Source of the DNA: Myxococcales bacterium
GTDB lineage: Bacteria; Myxococcota_A; Bradymonadia; UBA7976; UBA1532
NCBI GenBank assembly: GCA_020633435.1
Contig: JACKDP010000003.1
Location: forward strand, 837,161-901,160
Length of the DNA: 64,000 nucleotides
Direction: 5' to 3'
The notes beneath the pieces are model-generated. The model made no database searches, was not told the origin of the DNA, and saw only the letters and a program-made list of their open reading frames with translations. Shown here in pieces: positions 16,742 through 26,331 of the stretch. Both the position numbers and the translations under genes were made by a program. The stretch's first letter is position 1. Every line of letters starts with the position of its first letter.

Positions 16742-17706
16742 CTAGATCGTAGCGCTGGAGAGGGGGCAGCTCTGGGTGCCGCCGACGCAGAGCCCGACCT
16801 CCTGGGTACCCGCCGGGCCGGGGTAGCAGTCTCGGCTGGCACCCGGCGTAACTGTGCAGTCAGTGCCCGGGAGATCGTCGACCTGCCCGTCGCAGTCGTT
16901 GTCAGCCTGATCGCAGATCTCGATGGTCGGGAGCACCTGACCGCTGCAGGGACCCCAGCCCGTCGACGCGTCGCATGCCTGGGTGCCGTCGACGCAGACG
17001 CCGACCTCTCGCGTCGCCGCGGGCCCCTGATAGCAGGCGCGGGTCAGCGACCCGGCGTCGCCGAAGGTGATGTTGTCGGTGTAGCCATCGCAGTCGTCGT
17101 CCTCGCCGTTGCAGATCTCGGCACCGCTGGCGGGGAGCAGCGTCGGCTCACAGGAGAATGCCCCCTCGATGCAGACGAGCCGACCCACCCCACACCGGCC
17201 AGGCAGGCCGGTGTCGCAGGCCGCATCACCGCCGTCGACGTCCCCCTCGTCGGTGAGACCATCGCAGTCGTCATCCCCGCCGTTGCACAGCTCGGTCAGT
17301 GGAACCAGCGGCTCACAGACCGGTCGACCGCCGGGCACGCAGGCCGTCACGCCAGACCGCTCACAGGTGGGCAGCCGCAACGTGCACACCAGCCCCGCTT
17401 CGGTGCCCTCATCCACCTGTCGGTCGCAATCGTTGTCGACGAGATCACAGCGTTCGGTCGCGCCCAGGTACGTCAGCGGATCCTGGTCATCGCAGTCAGG
17501 CCCGGCAAGACACCCCAGACCGTAGCCATCGCCGTCGCGATCGGTGCAGAAGCGGTCGTCAGCCGGCGGGTCGGCCCCTACCGGGGGGGGGGGGAAGCAT
17601 CCGAGCCGGCCAGGACGTTCGTACCCAGCTGGAGATCGCAGCCACCCACCCCGAAGAGCATGACAAGCCCCACCCGCCCTGCCCACCGACCAGATACTTC
17701 ATGCAT
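16742..17706 (-). CDS. MopE-like Cys/Asp-repeat lipoprotein, interrupted by a frameshift in a 12-base C tract
   Basis: Translation should start at the ATG at 17706 (AAGGAG upstream) with a lipoprotein signal, MHEVSGRWAGRVGLVMLFGVGGC. This frame stops at 17578-17580, just after a run of 12 C on the coding strand (17583-17594). Gaining one C or losing two joins it to the downstream frame, which encodes ~279 residues of MopE-like repeats: DRDGDGYG, then CDLVDNDCDRQVDEG, CNGGDDDCDGLTDEG, CNGEDDDCDGYTDN and CDQADNDCDGQVDD. The end falls in the middle of a further GTQSC unit, so the C-terminus may be truncated. Related proteins are surface-exposed and Ca/Cu-binding. The break may be phase variation, decay or sequencing error. 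Confidence 0.7.
17583..17594. repeat. Homopolymer of 12 G (C on the coding strand)
   Basis: An uninterrupted run of 12 G on the plus strand, inside the N-terminal coding region of the minus-strand MopE-like lipoprotein gene, right after the signal peptide. With 12 bases the reading frame is broken; 10 or 13 would restore it. Tracts of this length are prone to slipped-strand mispairing and are also a classic site of read errors. Confidence 0.95.
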
Positions 17707-17790
17707 GCAACTCTGCTCCTTGCGATGCCCGTCGCCTTCGATCACCGTCGTGGCTGAAGGAACGGAAGTCAATCGAGGAAGCCGCCGGTT

Positions 17791-18522
17791 ATGAACATTT
17801 TCAAGAACATGCATGAAGTCGAGGGGTTGAAGGACCAGCGAAAGACGGGCCTGCCGGAGGGGTGGTCCGTGGGCCGGGGCCCGTGGGGGCGCGTTGCTGC
17901 GGTTCTGGTGCTGATGGCGACGCCGGCCTGGGCCCACCCGCCGGTGTGCAAGATGCCCTGTCGAGCGCCGTGCGCGAACCACGAGTCTCCCGCCGACGGC
18001 GCGGCCGTTCTTGAGTTGACCGTCGGCCTGGCGACCCGCTACGTCGGCGTCGGGGCCGCCGGGCAGCCGGCTCGGGAGGTCGAGGTGGCGCCCCTGGTGG
18101 CGCTGACGCCCGCGCTGGAGTGGCGATTTGGCCGGAGGCTCTTCGCGGGTCTGGAGGTGGGCTTCGCGTCGACCGAGGATCCGACGAGCGTCAGCGGGCG
18201 GCGCTCCATCACGCTGCCCGGGGTGCGGGGGCGGATGACCTTCAGCGTGGCGCGCCACCTGGAGGCCGACGCGGTGTTCGGCGCCGGCGTCGCCTTCTGG
18301 GCCGGCGAGGGTGGCCCGATTCTGGTCGGGTGGACCCGGCGGATGGCCTTCGGTGGGGCCTACGAGGTGGCCGAGGATCTCTGGGCGCAGCTGCACCTGG
18401 GATCGTCGGTGGTGGTGGCCGGGCCGGCGGGCAAGGGGCTGCTGAGCGGTGAGTACACCGTCCAGCAGCCGGTCGGGGTCTCGGGGCTCACCGTGACGAT
18501 GGGGGTGCGGTCGGGGTGGTAG
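17791..18522 (+). CDS. Exported, probably outer-membrane beta-barrel-like protein
   Basis: 243 residues from the ATG at 17791, preceded by GAGGAAG; an ATG at 17809 is an alternative. The N-terminus is long, but a clear signal peptide core (VAAVLVLMATPAWA) ends before HPPVCKMPC. The mature part has three Cys residues in its first 15 positions, then alternating polar and hydrophobic strands (LELTVGLATRYVGVG, RLFAGLEVGF, FGAGVAFWAG, SGLTVTMGVRSGW). The last residue is aromatic, typical of small outer-membrane barrels. No family name is justified. It is divergent from the MopE-like lipoprotein, sharing an 84-base promoter region, and lies 74 bases upstream of recB. Confidence 0.7.
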   Translation: MNIFKNMHEVEGLKDQRKTGLPEGWSVGRGPWGRVAAVLVLMATPAWAHPPVCKMPCRAPCANHESPADGAAVLELTVGLATRYVGVGAAGQPAREVEVAPLVALTPALEWRFGRRLFAGLEVGFASTEDPTSVSGRRSITLPGVRGRMTFSVARHLEADAVFGAGVAFWAGEGGPILVGWTRRMAFGGAYEVAEDLWAQLHLGSSVVVAGPAGKGLLSGEYTVQQPVGVSGLTVTMGVRSGW

Positions 18523-18596
18523 GCGCGGCGTGGCGGTCCGCTCCGCCCACCCATCGGCGTTGACGCCCGGGGCGGTGCGGTCGATGCTGCCTGTTC

Positions 18597-21500
18597 ATGC
18601 CCGCGTTCTTCCCCCGTCCTGCCCTGCTGACGCACATCCCGGCGGGGGCGCATGCCGTCATCGAGGCGAGCGCCGGGACGGGAAAGACCTTTACGATCGA
18701 GCACCTGGTCGTCGATCGCCTGCTGAGTGGCGAGGCGAGCCTGGAGCAGATCCTGGTCGTGACGTTCACCGAGAAGGCGACGGGCGAGCTCAAGACGCGC
18801 ATCCGGGATCTGGTCACGCGGGTGCTGGAGACGCCCGAGGGCGACGCGCCGGCGGAGGGGCCGTGCTGGGTGGTGGACGGGCCGGCGCGGGTGCGGCTGA
18901 CGGACGCGCTCTTCACCTTCGATCGGGCGCCGATCTTCACCATCCATGGCTTCTGTCATCGGGTGCTCTTCGATCTGGCCTTCGAGAGCGGGCACCTCTT
19001 CGACTTCGAGGTGGTGGACGGGACGCGGGCGTTCAACCGGGCCTTCCGGGAGTGCCTGCGCACGGTCTTCACGGTCGACGCGAGCCACCGCGGGCAGCTG
19101 CGCGCGTGGCTGGACGACGGCCGCGACGAGGCCGGGCTGGAGCGCCTGCTCTTCCAGGCGTACCGGCAGCGCTACCTGGACGGGCTGGAGTCGGTGGACG
19201 ACGCCCTGCCGCGCTTGCTGGGGCGGCTGGCGGTCGACTTCTCGGCGGCGTCCATCGCCACGGATCTGGAGGGGGTGGCGCTGCAGCAGGCCGCCGTCGA
19301 GGGGGCGTTGCAGGTCGTCCACCAGATCCAGGCGGCGCTGGACGCGGATCTGGCCGACGGGGATCGCCTGGCGGCGGTGACGAGCCTGCCGCTGGAGCAC
19401 CTGCTGCGCCCGCGGCGCACGGCCCCCCACGGCAAGCGGCGCTTCCCCGACGAGCTGGCCGCCTCCACCCGGCGCGTGCTGGACGTGCTGCAGCAGCTTC
19501 GTACGCTGCGCGCCATGGCCGCCTCCATCGAGCGGGCCGTGGTCGACGCCTTCCTGCCCGTCGTGCTCGATCGCCTGGCGGCCTTCAAGCGCCAGGAGGG
19601 CCTGCTGGACTACGACGATCTGCTGGAGCGCGTGCAGACGTCGCTGGCGGGCCCGGACGGGCCGGCCCTGGCCCAGACGCTGCGCGGCCGCTACCGGCTG
19701 GCCCTCATCGACGAGTTCCAGGACACCGATGATCGGCAGTGGGACATCTTCCGGCGGGTGTTCGTGGAGTCGGACGCCGGCCACCGGCTGTATGTCATCG
19801 GCGATCCCAAGCAGGCCATCTACGGCTTCCGCGGCGCGGACGTGCACACCTACCTGGTGGCCCGCGATGAGCTGGAGGCCAGCGGCGCCCCGCGGCTGGC
19901 GCTCGACACGGCCTATCGCCACTCGCCGGCGCTGACCGACGCGCTGAACCTCGTCCTGGAGCAGGGGCGCGATCCCCTCTTCTCGGGGGCCATCCGCTAC
20001 GAGGTGCCCGTGCGCTGCGGGCGGCCGACGCTGCGCCTGGTGGACGCCTTCGGCGAGGAGCAGCCCCCCGTCATCCTCTGGCGCTACAAGCCGCCGCCGC
20101 CCAAGGCGCGCGAGCGCGAGACGCTGGCCCGGTGGCGCCTGGACGAGGCCTTCGCCGGGCAGCTCGGCGAGAGCCTGCACCGCCTGCTGCTCACCCCCGA
20201 GGGGGCGCTCTTCACCGACGACCCGGCCCGGGGGGGCCGCCGCCCCATCCGTCCGCAGGATGTCTTCGTCCTGTGCCGGGGCAACTGGGACGCCCAGCTC
20301 GCCGCCGACGCCCTCGACCGGGTGGGGGTGCCCTACGCTTTCTACAAGCAGGACGGGCTCTTCCAGACGATGGAGGCCCAGGACGTGCGCGACGTGCTGG
20401 CGGCCGTGGCCGACCCCCACGACCGCAGCGCCCGGATGCGCGCCCTGGCGACGCCGTTCTTCGCGGTGCCGTGGGCCCGCCTGCGCGACTACCGCGAGCT
20501 GGCCGGCGGCCACCCCATCACGGAGCGGCTCTTCGCGTGGCACCAGCTCGCCACCCAGGAGCGCTTCGCCGCGCTGTACCACCGCGTCCTGCACGAGAGC
20601 GGGCTGGTGGAGCGGGCCTTGTTCCTGGAGGAGACGGAGCGGGCGCTCTGCAACTACCAGCACATCCTGGAGGTCCTGCTGGAGCAGGGGGGGCGCCGCC
20701 GCCTGTCGCTGGCCGAGACCCTGGAGCTGATGGACCGCTTCATCCTGGGCACGGAGCAGCCGGAGGGGGGCGACGGGAACATCCAGCGCCTGCCTGACGA
20801 GCGCGACGCGGTGCAGATCATGACCATCCACCGCGCCAAGGGGCTCGAGGCGCCGGTGGTCTGCCTGTTCGGCGGCTTCGGCCAGGGCCAGCCGCGGCCG
20901 GTGAACGTGGTGCACGGCCCCGATGGCCGGCGGCGGGTGCTGGTGGGGCGGCCGGCCCATGACGCGTGGGCCCAGCAGATCGCCCAGGAGCAGATGGAGG
21001 AGGACGAGCGGCTGCTGTACGTGGCCCTCACCCGCGCCAAGGTGCGGCTGTACCTGCCGTTCATCGACTCCTCGCGGGGGGTGCAGGGGGCCTACGCCCC
21101 GCTGAAGGCGCGCCTGGGAGCCGTGGTGCGCGACGGCGCCGGCCCGGGCTTCCAGCAGGTCGAGGTGCCGGAGCAGACCCGCGCCCGGGTGGCCCCTGCC
21201 CCCGATCCGCGCGAGCCCCTCGACGCCTGGCGACCGCCCGGGCGCCTGCTGGCCGCCGAAGAGGACGGCAGCTTCGAGGCCCTGCGCCGCCGGGCCGCCC
21301 CGCTGCTGGTGACGAGCTACACCCGCATGAAGGAGGAGGGGCTGTCGCCGGTGGTGGAGGAGGATCCCGCGCCGGTGGAGGCCGACGAGTTCAAGGTGGA
21401 CGAGGGCGCCGTCGAGGAGGCCCACCCGGCCGACGCCCACGTCCTGCCCGGGGGCCGCCACGTCGGGCGGTTCCTGCACGAGGTCATCGAGGCCCTCGAC

Positions 21501-22157
21501 TTCGGCACCTTCGGCGAGACCCCGAGCCTCGACGCCTGGTCGCGCGAGCCGACGGTGCGGGGCGTCTTCCAGGAGGTGATGCGCCGCCACGGCATCGACC
21601 CCCGCTGGCTGGCGGCCGGCCAGGCCCTCATCTTCGACGCGCTGGCCTCGCCCCTCACGCTGGGCGGCGTGGCGGTCGGGGCGCTCTACCGCTGCCGGCA
21701 CGTCGTGGAGCTGGAGTTCCTCTACCCCCTGCCCGAGGCCGCCCACCCGCTGCTGAGCCGCCCCGACGCCGGCGGCGACTGGCGGGCCGAGCGCGGATTC
21801 ATCAAGGGTTTCGTGGACTTCGTGTTCGAGCACCAGGGCCGCGTCTACTTCGCCGACTGGAAGAGCGACGTGCTGCCCGACTACGCGCCCGAGGCCCTCG
21901 ACCCCCATGTGGCCGAGCACTACGAGCTGCAGGCGCGGCTCTACTGCCTGGGCATCGTCCGCTGGCTGGGCCTGCGGGACGAGGCGGCCTACGAGGCCCG
22001 GTTCGGCGGCCTGCTCTACCTCTTCCTGCGCGGGCTGGCGGCCCGGCCCGGTGATGGGGTGTGGTTCCGGCGCCCGAGCTGGGCGGACGTGGTGGCCTGG
22101 GAGGCCGATCTGCTGGTGCTGGGCCGGCCCGCGCCCGTGGCGGAGGCGTCGGCATGA
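18597..22157 (+). CDS. recB: Exodeoxyribonuclease V beta subunit (RecB)
   Basis: 1186 residues, the normal RecB length. The UvrD-type helicase has Walker A EASAGTGKTFT (residues ~22-32), Walker B DEFQDTDDRQW (~372), the GDPKQAIYGFRGAD motif and, near residue 740, MTIHRAKGLEAPVV. The C-terminal PD-(D/E)xK nuclease domain has its signature DWKSDVLPDY at about residue 1087 and a downstream helix containing YELQARLYCLG. With RecC and RecD the enzyme processes double-strand breaks and degrades foreign linear DNA. It overlaps recD by 4 bases (ATGA). No recC lies upstream, although in many bacteria it does. Confidence 0.95.
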   Translation: MPAFFPRPALLTHIPAGAHAVIEASAGTGKTFTIEHLVVDRLLSGEASLEQILVVTFTEKATGELKTRIRDLVTRVLETPEGDAPAEGPCWVVDGPARVRLTDALFTFDRAPIFTIHGFCHRVLFDLAFESGHLFDFEVVDGTRAFNRAFRECLRTVFTVDASHRGQLRAWLDDGRDEAGLERLLFQAYRQRYLDGLESVDDALPRLLGRLAVDFSAASIATDLEGVALQQAAVEGALQVVHQIQAALDADLADGDRLAAVTSLPLEHLLRPRRTAPHGKRRFPDELAASTRRVLDVLQQLRTLRAMAASIERAVVDAFLPVVLDRLAAFKRQEGLLDYDDLLERVQTSLAGPDGPALAQTLRGRYRLALIDEFQDTDDRQWDIFRRVFVESDAGHRLYVIGDPKQAIYGFRGADVHTYLVARDELEASGAPRLALDTAYRHSPALTDALNLVLEQGRDPLFSGAIRYEVPVRCGRPTLRLVDAFGEEQPPVILWRYKPPPPKARERETLARWRLDEAFAGQLGESLHRLLLTPEGALFTDDPARGGRRPIRPQDVFVLCRGNWDAQLAADALDRVGVPYAFYKQDGLFQTMEAQDVRDVLAAVADPHDRSARMRALATPFFAVPWARLRDYRELAGGHPITERLFAWHQLATQERFAALYHRVLHESGLVERALFLEETERALCNYQHILEVLLEQGGRRRLSLAETLELMDRFILGTEQPEGGDGNIQRLPDERDAVQIMTIHRAKGLEAPVVCLFGGFGQGQPRPVNVVHGPDGRRRVLVGRPAHDAWAQQIAQEQMEEDERLLYVALTRAKVRLYLPFIDSSRGVQGAYAPLKARLGAVVRDGAGPGFQQVEVPEQTRARVAPAPDPREPLDAWRPPGRLLAAEEDGSFEALRRRAAPLLVTSYTRMKEEGLSPVVEEDPAPVEADEFKVDEGAVEEAHPADAHVLPGGRHVGRFLHEVIEALDFGTFGETPSLDAWSREPTVRGVFQEVMRRHGIDPRWLAAGQALIFDALASPLTLGGVAVGALYRCRHVVELEFLYPLPEAAHPLLSRPDAGGDWRAERGFIKGFVDFVFEHQGRVYFADWKSDVLPDYAPEALDPHVAEHYELQARLYCLGIVRWLGLRDEAAYEARFGGLLYLFLRGLAARPGDGVWFRRPSWADVVAWEADLLVLGRPAPVAEASA

Positions 22158-24190
22158 GCGAGGCCGCCGCCCTCGACACGGCCTGGCAGCGCTTCCGCCG
22201 CCTGGACAAGGGCCTGCCGCCCACCGAGCTCGAGGCCCTGCTGCGGGGCCTCGAGGGCGCGGTGGGGCCCCATGGCCTCGACGCGTCGGCGGTGACGCTG
22301 GCCTACGACCTGGCCCGCCTCGCCGATCCGGGCCGCACGGGGCTGGTCGTGCCCCTGGTGCTGGCCGTGCTCGTCGACCTGCAGCAAGGCTCCACGCGCA
22401 CCCCGACGGACGCCGCCCACCTGGGCCACCGGCTGCGGAGCCTGCTGCGCAGCGCGCTGCCGGGGGAGGACGCGGTCGAGGGCCGGGTGCGCGACATCCT
22501 GCGCCTGGTGGGCGACGCGGGCGGGGCCGCCGAGATCATCGGCCGCGACGACACGGCCCGCCTGCCCCTCCTGCTCATCGATGGCTGCCTGGCCGTGCAG
22601 CGCGTGCGGCACGCCGAGGGCCTGCTGGCCAGCCGCCTGGCCGCCCGCCTGGCGCGGCCGGTGGACGTCATCCCCAAGGCCGAGGCGGCGCTGGAGGATG
22701 TGCGCGGCCGCCCGGCGTTCCGCGGGGGCCAGCCGGTGCAGCTCTCCGACGAGCAGGAGGAGGCCGTCCGGGCCTCCATCCGCCGCTCGCTGGCGCTGGT
22801 GTCGGGCGGTCCGGGCACCGGCAAGACGTCCATCGTCGTCGCCATGCTGCGCACGCTCGTCCGCCTGGGGGTCAAGCCCGAGCAGATCGCGCTGGCCGCG
22901 CCCACGGGCAAGGCGGCCTGGCGCATGGGCGAGGCCATCCAGGGGGCGCTGGGGGCCATCGCGCGCCCGGGCAGCGCAGACGAGCGGCTGATGGCGGCCA
23001 CGCCGGTGCCCTCGACGCTGCACCGGCTGCTCGGCTACTCGCCCACGGCCGATCGCTTCGAGCACGACGCCGAGAACCCCCTGGCCGCGCGCGTCATTGT
23101 CGTGGACGAGGGCTCCATGGTGGACGTCTTCCTCATGGAGCGCCTGCTCGCCGCGGCCCGCCCGTCGGCGCGGCTGGTCATCCTGGGCGACGCCGATCAG
23201 CTCCCGTCGGTGGCCGCCGGGGCCGTCTTCCGCGACGCCCTCGCGGTGGCCGACGCGGCCTCGGTGTCGCTGACGTACAGCTACCGGATGCGGGCCGACG
23301 ACCCCGCCGGGCGACAGGTCCTCCTGGTGGCGCGCCGCGTCCGGCTGGGGGACGCCCGCCTCTTCGAGGACGCGGAGGACGGCACGCCGCTCGTGCAGAT
23401 CCGCCCCCGGCCCGCCGCCCTCGAGGGCGTGGGCGTGGAGCTGCTGCCCGTCGAGCGCGGGGGCCTGCGGGCCTTCCTGGAGCACTGGTACCCGACGCGC
23501 GTGCGCCGGCCGGCCGATCTGCAGCGCGCCGTCCAGCAGACCTGGCGCGCCGACCCGGAGGGCATCGCCCCCGAGCAAGTGCCCGAGCTTGCAAGGCTTT
23601 TCGGGCACCTGGAGCGCGCGCGGGTGCTCTGCGTGACGCGGGGCTTCGAGGCGGGGACGCGCCGCGTGAACGCCTGGCTGCACGAGGCGACGGCCCGCGA
23701 GGCCGGCCAGCCGGCGTCGGTGACGTTCCTGGTGGGCGAGCCGGTGATGATGCTGCACAACGACCACGATCGGCAGCTCTTCAACGGCGATCAGGGCCTC
23801 GTCCTCTTCGTCGAGGACGACGACGGCCGCCGCCGCATGGCGGTCTTCCCCCGGGCGGGCGGGGGCTTCCGCGCCTTCCCCCTCGACGCCCTCGGCAGCC
23901 GGCTGGAGCTGGCCTACGCGCTCACGGTGCACAAGGCCCAGGGCTCGGAGTACGACGAGGTGGCCCTGCTGCTGCCCGACGAGGACCTGCCTCTGCTGAG
24001 CCGCGAGCTCCTCTACACCGCCATCACGCGCAGCCGCCGCAGCGTCATGATCGTCGGCGCCGAGCCGGTGCTGCAGGCGGGCGTCCGCCGCGCGGTGGTC
24101 CGCCACTCCGGCCTGGCCGACCGCATCCGGGCCGCGCTGGGGGTCGCCGACGCGGAAGCTGGCGACCGAGCGGGGTCCGACGCATCTTGA
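22154..24190 (+). CDS. recD: Exodeoxyribonuclease V alpha subunit (RecD)
   Basis: 678 residues from the ATG at 22154, overlapping the recB stop. This is the RecD helicase of superfamily 1B. Walker A is GGPGTGKTSIV (about residue 218). The ATP-hydrolysis motif is VDEGSMVDVFLME, where the usual DEASMVD reads DEGSMVD. The C-terminal motifs are EPVMMLHNDHDRQLFNGDQG and ALTVHKAQGSEYDEV. The first ~190 residues are the poorly conserved RecD N-terminal domain that contacts RecC in E. coli. It is slightly longer than E. coli RecD. It acts as the 5'-3' motor of the RecBCD nuclease-helicase. Confidence 0.94.
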   Translation: MSEAAALDTAWQRFRRLDKGLPPTELEALLRGLEGAVGPHGLDASAVTLAYDLARLADPGRTGLVVPLVLAVLVDLQQGSTRTPTDAAHLGHRLRSLLRSALPGEDAVEGRVRDILRLVGDAGGAAEIIGRDDTARLPLLLIDGCLAVQRVRHAEGLLASRLAARLARPVDVIPKAEAALEDVRGRPAFRGGQPVQLSDEQEEAVRASIRRSLALVSGGPGTGKTSIVVAMLRTLVRLGVKPEQIALAAPTGKAAWRMGEAIQGALGAIARPGSADERLMAATPVPSTLHRLLGYSPTADRFEHDAENPLAARVIVVDEGSMVDVFLMERLLAAARPSARLVILGDADQLPSVAAGAVFRDALAVADAASVSLTYSYRMRADDPAGRQVLLVARRVRLGDARLFEDAEDGTPLVQIRPRPAALEGVGVELLPVERGGLRAFLEHWYPTRVRRPADLQRAVQQTWRADPEGIAPEQVPELARLFGHLERARVLCVTRGFEAGTRRVNAWLHEATAREAGQPASVTFLVGEPVMMLHNDHDRQLFNGDQGLVLFVEDDDGRRRMAVFPRAGGGFRAFPLDALGSRLELAYALTVHKAQGSEYDEVALLLPDEDLPLLSRELLYTAITRSRRSVMIVGAEPVLQAGVRRAVVRHSGLADRIRAALGVADAEAGDRAGSDAS

Positions 24191-24217
24191 TGGGGTCGCC
24201 CCTTGGATGGAGGGCCC

Positions 24218-25388
24218 ATGCGCTGGGCGTCTCGACTCGCCACCGAGCCTGATCACCCAGCCGCCATCGAGGCGGCGCTGGCCGGCCTCGCCGCGGATCT
24301 GGACGGCGCGGCCGCCGATCTCGTGGTCGCCTTCGCCTCCCCCGACTTCGATGGCCAGCTCCCCGGCCTCTTCGCCCGGGTCCGGGCCCGCTTCCCCCGG
24401 GCGCACCTCCTCGGCAGCAGCGGCGGCGGCGTCGTCGCGGGCGAGCGGGAGATCGAGCGCGCCCCGGGCCTGTCCCTGGTGGCCGCCAGCCTGCCCGGCG
24501 TCACGCTGCGGCCCTTCCACCTGCGCCAGCGCCAGCTCCCCGAGCCCGACGCGCCGGCCGAGGCGTGGCGCGCGCTCATCGGCGGCCCCGACGGCCACGC
24601 CATCGTGCTCAGCGATCCGTACACCCTCGACTCCGAGCGCCTCATCGCCGGCCTGGAGGCCGCCCTGCCCGGCGGCGTCGTCGTGGGCGGCCTGGTCAGC
24701 GGGGGCCTGCGGCCCTACAGCCACACCCTGCTGGTCGACGACGCGCTCCACCGGGAGGGCGTGGCCGGGGTCGTGCTCGCCGGCAACGTGCAGGTCGAGG
24801 CCATCGTGGCCCAGGGCTGCCGGCCCGTGGGCGACCCGATGTTCATCACCCGAGCCGACCGCAACATCCTGTATTCACTGGATGATCAGCCCGCGATGGC
24901 CGCCCTCCAGGCGGTGATGAACGGCCTCTGCCCGACGGATCGGTCGCGGGCGCGGGAGTCGCTGTTCGTGGGCCTGGTGGTGGATCCGGCGCGGCAGGCC
25001 TACGGCCCGGGCGACTTCCTCATCCGCAACCTGGTGGGGCTGGATCCGCGCTCGGGGGCGCTGATGGTGGGGGCGGCTCAAGCCGCACAGCGTGGTGCAG
25101 TTTCATGTGCGCGACGCCCGCTCGTCGGCGGCGGATCTGGAGGGGCTGCTGCGCCGCCGCGCGGGCGGCCGGGCGCCGGCGGGGGCCCTGCTGTTCTCGT
25201 GCCTGGGGCGCGGGCGCGGGCTGTACGGCGTGCCCGATCACGACCTGGGCGTCATCCGCGCGGAGGTGGGGCCGGTGCCGGTGGGGGGGATGTTCTGCAA
25301 CGGCGAGATCGGGCCCGTCCAGGGGCGCGTCTGCCTGCACGGCTACACGTCCGCCATCGCGCTCTTCAGCCCGCGGACGGACGCCTGA
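24218..25388 (+). pseudogene. FIST-domain sensory protein, frameshifted
   Basis: A GGAGGG lies just upstream of the ATG at 24218. The first ~285 codons encode FIST_N and the start of FIST_C: HLLGSSGGGVVAGE, GGVVVGGLVSGG, QGCRPVGDPMFIT and GDFLIRNLVGLDPRSGAL. At about 25069-25073 the frame is lost. The remainder of FIST_C continues in another frame (SVVQFHVRDARSSAADLEG, PVGGMFCNGEIGP, LHGYTSAIALF) and stops at 25386-25388. Removing one G from the five-G run at 25069-25073 gives VGRLKPHSVVQFHV and restores the whole domain. FIST domains are thought to bind small ligands such as amino acids. Either the gene is broken or one G is a sequencing error. Confidence 0.8.
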
Positions 25389-25398
25389 CGGGCGCGCG

Positions 25399-26331
25399 CT
25401 ACCGCGTCTCCCGGATGAAGCGCTCCTCGAGGTTGGCGCCCACCTGCATGTCCATGAACTTCACCCCGCGGCCGACGAAGAACTTCACCAGCTCGCCGCC
25501 GGCCTCGTCCGCCGCCAGGGCGCTGGTGTCGATGTCGATGCGCAGGCGGCCGGCGCCCTTGTCCCAGCGCGCGCCCGCCACGTAGGGCAGGGCGTTGAGG
25601 GCGGCCAGCAGGTCGTCGGCGGCCGGGTCGGGCAGGCGGAAGGAGACCTCCGTCGCCCCCTGGAGCAGGGAGTCCATGGTGCTCACGCGGACCACGGAGC
25701 CCTGCTTCAAGATGGCCACCGCGTTGCACAGATCCTCGATCTCACTGAGGTTGTGGCTCGAGACGATGACCGTCTGATCGGCGCGCATGGAGCGGAGCTG
25801 CTCGTGGATCTCGCGGGCGGCGTGGGGGTCGAGGCCCGCCGTCGGCTCGTCCAGGATGATGACGCGCGGGTTGCCGATGAAGGCCTGGGCGATGCCCACC
25901 CGCTTGTACATGCCGTGGGAGAGGGTGTTGCCCGTGCGGTTGTAGACCTCGGGCAGGCCCACCATCTCCAGCACGCGGTGGACCTCCTTCTCCGCGTCCC
26001 GGGCCGACATGCCGGCCAGCTCGGCGTAGAACTTGAGCTGCTTGCCGAGGGGCGTCGACGGCAGGAACTTCGCGTCCTGGGGCAGGATGGTCAGCATCCC
26101 GCCCGGCGGCGGGTGGTTGGGGCGGACGGCCTGGCCGCCCACCAGCACCTCGCCGCGGTCCGCGCCGAGGAAGCCGCAGAGGATGGAGAAGAGCGTCGTC
26201 TTGCCGGCGCCGTTGGGGCCGACGATGCCGAAGATGCCGCCGGACGGCACCTCCAGGTTCACGTCGGTGAGGGCCTGGATGTTGCCGTAGGCCTTGCTGA
26301 CGCCCCGGACAGTGAGGACCGCGCTCGCCAT
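25399..26331 (-). CDS. ABC transporter ATP-binding protein
   Basis: 310 residues from the ATG at 26331. It has a complete ABC ATPase core: Walker A GPNGAGKTTL (~residues 36-45), signature LSHGMYKRVGIAQAF with SHGMY in place of the usual SGGQ-type motif, Walker B VIILDEPTAGLDP, and the H-loop IVSSHNLSEIE. The ~90-residue C-terminal extension is typical of drug- or antibiotic-type exporters (CcmA/ABC-2 class). The start overlaps the permease stop by one base (TGATG), so the pair is translationally coupled. It probably energises export by the adjacent membrane protein; the substrate is unknown. Confidence 0.93.
   Translation of the reverse strand: MASAVLTVRGVSKAYGNIQALTDVNLEVPSGGIFGIVGPNGAGKTTLFSILCGFLGADRGEVLVGGQAVRPNHPPPGGMLTILPQDAKFLPSTPLGKQLKFYAELAGMSARDAEKEVHRVLEMVGLPEVYNRTGNTLSHGMYKRVGIAQAFIGNPRVIILDEPTAGLDPHAAREIHEQLRSMRADQTVIVSSHNLSEIEDLCNAVAILKQGSVVRVSTMDSLLQGATEVSFRLPDPAADDLLAALNALPYVAGARWDKGAGRLRIDIDTSALAADEAGGELVKFFVGRGVKFMDMQVGANLEERFIRETR

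Noticed and set aside
18360..21920. Long minus-strand frame opposite recB
   Set aside because: A composition shadow of recB: low-complexity translation, no domain, and recB shows every family motif.
25074..25585. Continuation of the first FIST frame past the frameshift
   Set aside because: Its translation becomes Arg/Gly/Ala-rich low complexity and runs into the ABC transporter gene, while the conserved FIST_C residues are in the other frame.
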